From Sedimentisphaerales bacterium (GTDB taxonomy: Bacteria; Planctomycetota; Phycisphaerae; Sedimentisphaerales; SM23-30): a stretch of DNA of 9,421 nt. Below the pieces are notes generated by a model. That model did no database searches. It saw only the letters and a list, made by a program, of their open reading frames with translations, and was not told the DNA's origin. The stretch is taken from positions 1 through 9,421 of the forward strand of contig JAFGDI010000143.1 of the NCBI GenBank assembly GCA_016932145.1, in the 5' to 3' direction. A program made the translations under genes and the position numbers. Positions 1 to 6,044 of this stretch are shown one piece after another. Numbering within the stretch: position 1 is the first letter of the stretch; each line of letters opens with the position of its first letter.

Positions 1-942
1 AACCAGCGGGTGTTCCGGTGCCAGCACCATATAGGTCGCTCCATAGAGCGTATCTGGTCTGGTGGTAAATACCCGTATTGTATGATGCTCCTGCTCGAAC
101 ATCTCTTTAGTGCTGTCATACCATACCTTAAAATCGACCTCGGCTCCGATACTTTTGCCGATCCAGTCGCTTTGCAGCTTCTTGATGCCATAGGCCCAAT
201 CCAACCCATCAAGGTCAGCCAGCAATCTTTCCGCGTAGCTCGTTATCCGTAACATCCACTGACGCATTGGCTTTCTTACTACCGGGTGACCGCCTCGTTC
301 ACTAACACCGCCGATTACCTCTTCATTGGCCAGTACTGTTCCCAGTGCCGGACACCAGTTTACTGGCGTCTCTGCCTCATACGCTAACCGCTTGCCGTCT
401 ATGTATTCGCGGCGTGCCTTGCCTTTCAGCTCGTCTGGTACTGGCAGTTCACTGATCGGGCGTGCCTTACCCAGTTCGCGATCATACCAACTGTTATATA
501 ACTTTAAGAATATCCATTGTGTCCATTTGTAATATCCTACATCAGTGGTATTAATCTCCCGATCCCAGTCATAGCTGAAGCCCAGAGCCTTGATCTGTTC
601 GCGAATATTGCTGATATTCTTTTCGGTTGTGATGGCCGGGTGAGTGCCGGTCTTTACCGCGTATTGTTCTGCGGGCAAACCGAAGGCATCATATCCCATA
701 GGATGTAAAACATTAAAACCCTTCATGCGTTTATAACGAGATACTATATCGCTGGCTGTATAGCCTTCCGGATGACCTACATGCAGACCATTACCTGAAG
801 GATATGGGAACATATCCAATACATAGTATTTAGGCTTACTAAAGTCGTCCAGAGTTTTAAATGTCTTTTCAGACTCCCAGTATTGTTGCCATTTCTTCTC
901 GGTCGATATGTGTTCGTAAACGCCTAACTTATTTTCTGTCAT
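1..942 (-). CDS. leuS: Leucyl-tRNA synthetase, N-terminal 314 residues (partial, runs off left edge)
   Basis: Cytoplasmic class I aminoacyl-tRNA synthetase that charges tRNA-Leu with leucine. Reading the minus strand from ATG at 942 gives an uninterrupted frame to base 1, beginning MTENKLGVYEHIST. The class I HIGH signature appears as HVGH at residues 54-57, within FPYPSGNGLHVGHPEGYTA, followed by the LeuRS hallmark HPMGYDAFGLPAEQY. NWCPALGTVLANEEV starts at residue 195 and marks the entry to the CP1 editing insertion. The threonine-rich editing motif TTRPDTLYGATY lies at residues 293-304. The KMSKS loop and anticodon-binding domain would lie beyond the left edge. The Shine-Dalgarno sequence is weak (AAGG about 10 bases upstream). 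A housekeeping gene, transcribed divergently from the accessory locus on its right and probably unrelated to it in function. Identification is very secure; the start is well supported by homology. Confidence 0.97.
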   Translation of the reverse strand, partial: MTENKLGVYEHISTEKKWQQYWESEKTFKTLDDFSKPKYYVLDMFPYPSGNGLHVGHPEGYTASDIVSRYKRMKGFNVLHPMGYDAFGLPAEQYAVKTGTHPAITTEKNISNIREQIKALGFSYDWDREINTTDVGYYKWTQWIFLKLYNSWYDRELGKARPISELPVPDELKGKARREYIDGKRLAYEAETPVNWCPALGTVLANEEVIGGVSERGGHPVVRKPMRQWMLRITSYAERLLADLDGLDWAYGIKKLQSDWIGKSIGAEVDFKVWYDSTKEMFEQEHHTIRVFTTRPDTLYGATYMVLAPEHPLV

Positions 943-1016
943 GATCTTATGCCTTATTGTCTGTAAAGTCCTGCCTACTGACAGAACCAGTCCATCACTT
1001 TATATACAAAAGAGCA

Positions 1017-1045
1017 ATTTTAACCGTATCTCCCTGTAAAATCAA
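1017..1045 (-). promoter_or_regulatory. Candidate sigma-70-like promoter for leuS
   Basis: On the minus strand, TTGATT (1045-1040) is followed after exactly 17 bases by TAAAAT (1022-1017). This matches the -35 consensus at 4 of 6 and the -10 consensus at 5 of 6 positions. It would start transcription near 1010 and leave a leader of roughly 68 bases before the ATG at 942. Position, strand and spacing all fit. This is consensus matching by eye, not evidence of activity. Confidence 0.55.
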
Positions 1046-1281
1046 GACATTCCATAATCGCAACTATTACGCGTTTCCCAAAAAATATTTGTAATATCAC
1101 TATTTACAACAGTCTGTGGTCAAAAATCATGTTATGTTTCATTACGATAGTTGCCGGCTATTATGGTCGATATAAACATAGGCATCAGATGTATAGCCTG
1201 GAACATTATTTGGGGCAAATAACCTTGATATGAAAAAACAATATTTTGTAAGACTAATTAAACAGGGACAGGTGTGTGCGG

Positions 1282-1311
1282 TTGTAAACTATTGTTAAAT
1301 AAGATTATATA
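1282..1311 (+). promoter_or_regulatory. Weak candidate promoter for the sigma/FecR operon
   Basis: TTGTAA (1282-1287) and TATATA (1306-1311) are separated by 18 bases. Transcription would begin near 1318, at the foot of the hairpin at 1313-1361, giving a leader of about 175 bases before the GTG at 1493. The surrounding sequence is so AT-rich that chance matches are likely. Confidence 0.25.
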
Positions 1312-1312
1312 T

Positions 1313-1361
1313 GATTTTATCATCTGTATGCCATTATTGTGGCTCTAAAACAGATGAAATC
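1313..1361 (+). repeat. Nested inverted repeat upstream of the sigma factor gene
   Basis: CATCTGT (1321-1327) pairs perfectly with ACAGATG (1350-1356). The stem continues outward as GATTT (1313-1317) with AAATC (1357-1361) across a 3-base bulge. Inside the loop, GCCA (1330-1333) pairs with TGGC (1340-1343). There is no T-tract after it, so it is not a typical terminator. It could be an operator palindrome or a structured RNA leader. Confidence 0.5.
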
Positions 1362-1492
1362 TGACAAAAAAAGCGGAATAATTGTTTTTTATTGTCATAG
1401 GTATATGGAGTAGTTAAATCAGCTATTTCATCAGTATTATCAGATTAGACTTTTTAGTTATATGACCGTCACCGTTTGAGACAGGAAATATC

Positions 1493-2029
1493 GTGCAGGG
1501 CAAAAACGAAGAAATGGATTACCGCGAATATATGTCGCTATTGTCTTTGAATTATCAAAGCATATATAGTTACATATTGATGTTAGTGGCTAATCATAAT
1601 AATGCCGATGATATCATGCAGGAAACCACTATTCTGATGTATGAAAAGTTTGATGTATTTGAGAAGGGTACAGATTTTTTATCCTGGGCCAGGAAAATAG
1701 CCAAATACAAAACTATGGAATATTACCGCAAGCAGAAGCGGGAGAAATTGGTGTTTGATCAGGATCTGGTAGAGTTGATTGATCAGCAGAGTCTGACCCA
1801 TAAGGAAAGTGAAGATGAATGGCTCGATACCCTGGGTAAATGTGTTTCGGGTCTGGAAAGGTCAGATCGGGAATTATTGCATATAAGGTATCATGAAAAT
1901 GCCAGTGTGCTGGAGATATCTCGCCGCTTTGGCTGTTCATTCCAAAAAGTATATCGTGCTATGGCGAGAGTTAATGGACTGTTGCAGCGTTGCATGCGTC
2001 GAAAGTTAGGTATGGAACAAATAATATGA
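1493..2029 (+). CDS. ECF-type RNA polymerase sigma factor (Rhodopirellula/Verrucomicrobium family)
   Basis: A 178-residue extracytoplasmic-function sigma factor that would direct RNA polymerase to a specific set of promoters. Sigma region 2 spans about residues 12-80, with the conserved core NADDIMQETTILMYEKFDVF (37-56) followed by GTDFLSWARKIAKYK. Region 4 spans about 115-170, with LERSDRELLHIRYHENASV leading into the helix-turn-helix EISRRFGCSFQKVYRAMARV. The spacing and wording match the planctomycete/verrucomicrobial family often paired with FecR-like proteins. The GTG start at 1493 is chosen because AGGAAA lies about 6 bases upstream; ATG at 1514 is in frame but has a weaker site and would trim only seven residues. 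The stop overlaps the next start as ATGA, implying translational coupling to the putative anti-sigma protein. Its target promoters are not visible; the downstream secreted proteins are the obvious candidates by position. Confidence 0.92.
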   Translation: MQGKNEEMDYREYMSLLSLNYQSIYSYILMLVANHNNADDIMQETTILMYEKFDVFEKGTDFLSWARKIAKYKTMEYYRKQKREKLVFDQDLVELIDQQSLTHKESEDEWLDTLGKCVSGLERSDRELLHIRYHENASVLEISRRFGCSFQKVYRAMARVNGLLQRCMRRKLGMEQII

Positions 2030-3729
2030 TGCATGACGATAATAGTAAAAAAAATCATCGGCTTGGTCTTATATTGCAGCGGTCATTGGAAGGTAACCTG
2101 ACCGTGGAGGAAAAGACCTGGCTTGGAGATACTTTGCGTACTGATGTGCGCGCCAGAGAGTTTTATATAGGCTTTATGAAGGTTCATTCTGGCTTGCGTA
2201 TGATTTCTGCTGAAATCTTACCAGAGACGGCCAGTAAGAATAATGCAAGTCTCAATGATCTGTTACAGGGATTATCAGAATATGAGCAGGAGGCCCCCGA
2301 GGTTATCATTCCAACTGAGTTAAATCCGGAGTTGGAATTGGTAATAGATACGCCGTCAGGGATTAGAATACGCAAAAAGAGCAAATGGGAAAATCTGTTA
2401 CTTCTGGGCTCAATAGCAGCGGTATTTTTAATAGCAGCGGCAGGGGTAATGTTCCCGCCGGCTATGAATCGTGAAGTGGCAACAATTACAGATATGCTCT
2501 CGGCCCGTTGGCAGAACAATGGCGTAAGGTATGAAACAGGCACTCGATTATTCAAAAGAGAAAGAATGCTTTTGGAAGAGGGCCTGGCCGAACTGGAATT
2601 TGACAATGGAGTTCGGTTAACAATTGAGTCGCCCGCATCATTTAAGGTGCGGTCTGATATGCAGATAGATCTGGAATATGGCAGATTGTTTGCCACTGTG
2701 CCGGGCAGGGCATCAGGCTTTACGGTTAAAACCAGGGTGGCGAAGGTTGTTGATATAGGTACTCGTTTTGGTGTAGAAGTTGATAAAGCCGGAGCTGTTT
2801 CTTTGCATGTAATACAGGGTCAGACAAAACTGGGCCTGAACCGTTTCTGGAATAATGAAAGCATAGATGTGAAAGGCGGAGCTGCTCGTAATGTGTCAGC
2901 TCGCGAAGAAATAACTGTGATCACCTGTGACGACAGGCTCTTTGCTCAGGAGATAGGCTCACGCAGTAATACCATCTGGCGGGGAGAAGAACAATTAGAT
3001 CTGGCCGATGTTGTTTGTGGTGGTAGCGGTTTTAATACTGGAAATGCCGAAATGGTTATAGACCCGCTGACTGGTGAACTCCAGCCATATGTCGAACGAG
3101 GTTCGATAACAAGACGCGCACAGGTGGCATTTTCGCCCGCAGAGTCAATGGCTTATGTAGATGGTGTTTTTGTGCCAGATGGCGGCGAAGGAGCAATAGA
3201 GATAACATCTACTGGTATCAGATATGGCCGCTGCCCTGATACCTCAGGAGCAACACGAAAAGATTTAACAGTGTTGAATAAGGTGTATTATAACGAAGGC
3301 GGAGACCTCATCCTGGGAGATGTTAAATATGGTTATCCGTATCGGCCGGCGATCTGTATGCAGGCCAATATAGGAATTACTTTTGATCTGGATGCGATCA
3401 GGGCAGATCTGAAAAATGTCGAAATAGAGTATTTTGAAGCATTATGTGCTATGGCTTCGCTGGCTGCCTCAAGAAATGACAGGGTTAGCCCTGCTGGTAA
3501 GGCCGATTTCATAATTCTGCTCGATGGTAAGGAAAAAAAGGTTATAAGTGATGTTCGCATGGACTTCAGTGAGATGGTTCATATTGATATTGAACCGCAA
3601 GACCGTTTCCTTACCATAATGACTACCGATCATCAGCTTAAAGGTGAATCAGATCCTATCGGCTGGGACAGATGTTTTCTGGGTGAGCCGGTATTGGGGT
3701 TAAGAGTAGATAATGTTAGTAAGGAATAA
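2026..3729 (+). CDS. FecR-like transmembrane anti-sigma/sensor protein with C-terminal NPCBM-like domain
   Basis: A 567-residue predicted inner-membrane regulator. The cytoplasmic N-terminus (residues 1-120) contains LILQRSLEGNLTVEEKTWL and REFYIGFMKVHSGLR, the zinc-free anti-sigma-like segment typical of planctomycete FecR proteins. One membrane segment follows at about 123-145 (NLLLLGSIAAVFLIAAAGVM). The FecR domain is at about 150-265, with VVDIGTRFGVEV and VIQGQTKL as recognisable signatures. From about 300 to the end runs a planctomycete-style extension (DVVCGGSGFNTG, YVDGVFVPDGG, GITFDLDAIRA, DFIILLDGKEK, DPIGWDRCFLGEPVLGLRVD) resembling an NPCBM carbohydrate-binding module. The start is ATG 2026, coupled by ATGA to the sigma gene, with ATG 2029 equally possible. 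A TTG at 1990 in the same frame lies inside the sigma gene and is unlikely. By family it should hold the sigma factor inactive until a periplasmic signal arrives; sugar sensing is my inference from the C-terminal domain. Confidence 0.85.
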   Translation: MMHDDNSKKNHRLGLILQRSLEGNLTVEEKTWLGDTLRTDVRAREFYIGFMKVHSGLRMISAEILPETASKNNASLNDLLQGLSEYEQEAPEVIIPTELNPELELVIDTPSGIRIRKKSKWENLLLLGSIAAVFLIAAAGVMFPPAMNREVATITDMLSARWQNNGVRYETGTRLFKRERMLLEEGLAELEFDNGVRLTIESPASFKVRSDMQIDLEYGRLFATVPGRASGFTVKTRVAKVVDIGTRFGVEVDKAGAVSLHVIQGQTKLGLNRFWNNESIDVKGGAARNVSAREEITVITCDDRLFAQEIGSRSNTIWRGEEQLDLADVVCGGSGFNTGNAEMVIDPLTGELQPYVERGSITRRAQVAFSPAESMAYVDGVFVPDGGEGAIEITSTGIRYGRCPDTSGATRKDLTVLNKVYYNEGGDLILGDVKYGYPYRPAICMQANIGITFDLDAIRADLKNVEIEYFEALCAMASLAASRNDRVSPAGKADFIILLDGKEKKVISDVRMDFSEMVHIDIEPQDRFLTIMTTDHQLKGESDPIGWDRCFLGEPVLGLRVDNVSKE

Positions 3730-3766
3730 TGTATAAATACCGTGATCAGAAGTTTCTTCGCGGCAG

Positions 3767-3794
3767 TTGTAGTTTTCTATTTGCTGTTTATTAT
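3767..3794 (+). promoter_or_regulatory. Weak candidate promoter ahead of the first secreted paralogue
   Basis: TTGTAG (3767-3772) and TATTAT (3789-3794, 5 of 6 to TATAAT) are separated by 16 bases in the 173-base gap after the FecR-like gene. The -35 match is poor. It matters because the gap is long enough for the secreted-protein genes to be transcribed separately from the regulators. Confidence 0.25.
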
Positions 3795-3858
3795 GCGATG
3801 CAGTTCAGACTGTTTGTGCATTTTTAATATTAGTGTTATCATTTTTTGGTAATTTCAT

Positions 3859-3882
3859 TTCTGGCCAAAGTATTGGTCAGAA
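3859..3882 (+). promoter_or_regulatory. Ten-base-pair hairpin just before the ribosome binding site
   Basis: TTCTGGCCAA (3859-3868) pairs with TTGGTCAGAA (3873-3882) around the 4-base loop AGTA, with one G-U wobble. The stem ends six bases before the Shine-Dalgarno sequence of the downstream gene and overlaps an in-frame ATG at 3882. There is no T-tract, so control of translation or mRNA stability, or protein binding, is more likely than termination. Confidence 0.6.
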
Positions 3883-3888
3883 TGGAGC

Positions 3889-3905
3889 AGAGGAAGAGAA
3901 TTTTG
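3889..3905 (+). promoter_or_regulatory. Shine-Dalgarno sequence supporting a TTG start
   Basis: AGAGGAAGAG (3889-3898) is the strongest ribosome binding site in this gap and sits 4 bases before TTG 3903. Starting there gives MRKLIILFVLF..., matching the MKKL... signal peptides of the two paralogues downstream. The upstream in-frame ATG (3882) has no such site and lies in the hairpin. Confidence 0.65.
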
Positions 3906-5936
3906 AGAAAACTTATAATATTATTTGTATTATTTATGGCAGCTACTAGTTTTGCTGACGCTGTTGTTGTCAATCCCGGATTTGAATCTGCCAGTAACGG
4001 TTGGGCGACGAGCTGGTCTAAATACCCTGATATTGATACTGATGCGATTTATTATGCGTTAAAAAGTGATTATAAACGCTCTGGTGTTTATTCAGCAAAG
4101 ATAGCGGCTCGTGAAGGTTATGGAATGATTTACCAGCAGCTTAGCAGTGGTTTTAATGTTGGGCAGAAGTATTCATTCAGTTTTTATGGTTTAGGTGATA
4201 CCAACAGTTCCTGGGTGATCGATGAGCCGCAGGATCGTATAGAGGTATATGTTAAATTTGTGAACTCAACAGGATCGACCATATCTGAGCCATATATGGT
4301 AGTGTTTGATGGTAATGATCAGACTGCTACGCCAACACTCAGTAGCAGCCAATGGAAGAAGTCGCAGGCATTTCAGTTTACTATTCCAGATGGTACGGTT
4401 TCGTTTCTCCTTAAAATAGTTGCTGTTGATGGTTCTCCTGATGGTAATACCGCTGATGGAACATCTGTTCTGATAGATGATGTAGAACTGGCTTTAGTGG
4501 CAGAATCGGCTACAGACCCAGTTCCCGCCCATAATAGCACAGAGATAAGTTCAGGATCAGTCTTTTTGCACTTTACCCCTGGTTCAGATCCGGCAGGCGG
4601 CGGTGGAGTTAACCCGGAGATAACAGGATATTATATATATCATGTTGCTTACGAACTTAATGCAGACCCGGGCACGCCTGTATTTGGTGCCAGTGAATAT
4701 ATTGCCGGAACTGTCTATCCGGAAGGTGATAATGGGATTGTCTTTGGCACTAATAAGGCAGTTTACTGGCGTGTTGATGCCAGTGTAAATAATTCGCCCG
4801 CCAGCTCAGCAGATACTATTACTGGTACAGTATGGAAATTCACAACAGCCGATTCGAGTATAAATATATCTGGCCCTGACAGTCAAAGCGTACTCGAGGG
4901 CCAGTCAGCTGTATTTTCAGTACAGGCTCAAAGTGATTCTGAGATAGTTTGGTATGAGTGGTATGACCGGTCTGGCAACTTGTTGCTTGAAGGACAAGCC
5001 GCTGCCAGTCTGGTCATAGATAATGCCAGAGTAAGTGATATTGGCAGTTACTATTGCATAGTACGCGATCAGAATGGACAGGAAAAGGCCAGTGCTCTGG
5101 CAGAACTCTGGGTGTCAGGTTTAATGCTGCACTATAGCTTTGCTGATGATTTGCGTGATAGTGTCGGTAATAGCTATGGTGTTTTGCAAAATGCAGTTTC
5201 TGGCCAGGTAGTATCTGCGAATTATTCAACTGGAGTTGATGGCAATGGTATTGTTCTCGATGGTGAATCCTGTATCGATCCGGGCGATAGTCTGGTACCT
5301 GCCGGTGAGATGGGTTTATATGCCGGGACATTTGCCTGTTGGCTGCGTAGTACAGGTGCTGGTACTGGAGCTTTGGCTGGCTGTTATAATAGTACAGATC
5401 TGAGCTGTTTTAATATTTCTTTGCAATCAGCAGAGCAGGTTTATTTTCATCTTCGCTCTGATGATGATTCTCTGGTTCAGCTTCAGTTGCCCGTTAGTGC
5501 GGTTAATGATGGTAAATGGCATTTTCTCGCCGTAAGCTGGCAGTTAAATGCTTCAGTAGCGATATGTTACGATGGTGAAATTATCTGCCAGACACCCTGG
5601 CTGAGTAATACTGCTGTCTTTTCTCCCTGGCAGCAGGCAATGACAATTGGCGCGTTGAACCGGGGCGGAACTATTGAAAACTGCTTTAGCGGTGAATTAG
5701 ATGAGCTGAAATTTTACAATTATGCTCTTAATAAATATGAGGTGATCGGTTTGTATAATCGCGGGGCTGATGAGCCGGTTAGTATATGCCTGGATAATTA
5801 TGCCAGTTGGGTTGACCTGGGTGGTCCGGAAGGAGCTGGTAAGTCGTATGCAGATTGTCAGATCGACCTTTACGATTTTGCCGCTCTGGCAGTTAACTGG
5901 TTAGAATGTGGATTGTACCCGACTATTGCAGAGTAG
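3903..5936 (+). CDS. Secreted multidomain LamG/Ig-like surface protein with dockerin-like tail (paralogue 1)
   Basis: A 677-residue exported protein, probably a non-enzymatic binding protein. Domains by eye: signal peptide (1-20, MRKLIILFVLFMAATSFADA); a jelly-roll-like module shared with both downstream genes (21-199, starting VVVNPGFES); an FN3-like region ending GTVWKFTTADS (200-319); an Ig-like domain with DIGSYYCIVRDQNG (320-405); a LamG/concanavalin-like domain with NDGKWHFLAVSW (406-620); and a C-terminal dockerin-like motif CQIDLYDFAALAVNWLECG. The usual D-x-N-x-D start of the calcium loop is degraded here (SYADCQID), unlike in the next gene. The TTG start is preferred from the ribosome binding site and paralogue alignment; ATG 3882 would add seven residues. 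It is separated from the FecR-like gene by 173 bases and followed by a second copy of the architecture. Ligand unknown; sugar binding is inferred from the fold families. Confidence 0.83.
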   Translation: MRKLIILFVLFMAATSFADAVVVNPGFESASNGWATSWSKYPDIDTDAIYYALKSDYKRSGVYSAKIAAREGYGMIYQQLSSGFNVGQKYSFSFYGLGDTNSSWVIDEPQDRIEVYVKFVNSTGSTISEPYMVVFDGNDQTATPTLSSSQWKKSQAFQFTIPDGTVSFLLKIVAVDGSPDGNTADGTSVLIDDVELALVAESATDPVPAHNSTEISSGSVFLHFTPGSDPAGGGGVNPEITGYYIYHVAYELNADPGTPVFGASEYIAGTVYPEGDNGIVFGTNKAVYWRVDASVNNSPASSADTITGTVWKFTTADSSINISGPDSQSVLEGQSAVFSVQAQSDSEIVWYEWYDRSGNLLLEGQAAASLVIDNARVSDIGSYYCIVRDQNGQEKASALAELWVSGLMLHYSFADDLRDSVGNSYGVLQNAVSGQVVSANYSTGVDGNGIVLDGESCIDPGDSLVPAGEMGLYAGTFACWLRSTGAGTGALAGCYNSTDLSCFNISLQSAEQVYFHLRSDDDSLVQLQLPVSAVNDGKWHFLAVSWQLNASVAICYDGEIICQTPWLSNTAVFSPWQQAMTIGALNRGGTIENCFSGELDELKFYNYALNKYEVIGLYNRGADEPVSICLDNYASWVDLGGPEGAGKSYADCQIDLYDFAALAVNWLECGLYPTIAE

Positions 5937-5958
5937 GGGCGTCAATGTGATCATAGAT

Positions 5959-5988
5959 AACATAATAGCAGTGCACGGTTATTATGTT
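5959..5988 (+). terminator. AT-rich hairpin between paralogues 1 and 2
   Basis: AACATAATA (5959-5967) pairs with TATTATGTT (5980-5988) around a 12-base loop containing the palindrome GTGCAC, followed by TTATGG. The stem is weak and the T-run short, so this could be a leaky terminator, an RNA processing site or an operator. It lies 23 bases after the stop of the first paralogue and 56 bases before the next start. Confidence 0.4.
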
Positions 5989-6044
5989 TTATGGAAAAAT
6001 AGAGTCTGAATTTTGTTGTTATTTTTTTAGGAAGGAATAAGAAT

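Larger units (their letters stand above)
943..1492. other. Divergent intergenic region, AT-rich, no convincing gene
   Basis: These 550 bases separate leuS (left, minus strand) from the sigma factor gene (right, plus strand). No long open frame is present on either strand. Contents: the leuS promoter candidate (1017-1045), a weak plus-strand promoter candidate (1282-1311), a nested hairpin (1313-1361), and a 17-codon frame at 1311-1364 with a CxxC motif that may be a relic. A second weak pair, TTGTCA (1392-1397) and TTAAAT (1414-1419) with a 16-base gap, is also seen. Nothing resembling an ECF promoter of the AAC...CGTC type could be placed confidently, so autoregulation of the sigma factor is not shown by the sequence. 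Confidence 0.8.

Noticed and set aside
10..708. Three short plus-strand open frames (10-252, 326-532, 517-708)
   Set aside because: They lie antisense to the unmistakable leucyl-tRNA synthetase frame and have no recognisable protein features.
1990..2025. TTG start at 1990 extending the FecR-like protein by 12 residues
   Set aside because: It lies inside the sigma factor gene with no good ribosome binding site; the ATG at 2026 overlapping the TGA is the usual coupled arrangement.
2184..2696. 170-codon minus-strand open frame
   Set aside because: It is a shadow of the FecR-like gene, whose membrane segment and FecR motifs are clearly coding on the plus strand.
3846..3902. Longer N-terminus of the first surface protein from TTG 3846 or ATG 3882
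   Set aside because: Both would put 7-19 extra residues ahead of a signal peptide that already aligns with its paralogues, and both lie in or before the hairpin without a good ribosome binding site.
5959..5988. Strong intrinsic terminator after the first surface protein
   Set aside because: The stem is entirely A/T except for one pair and the T-run is short, so I list it only as a weak hairpin and do not claim efficient termination.
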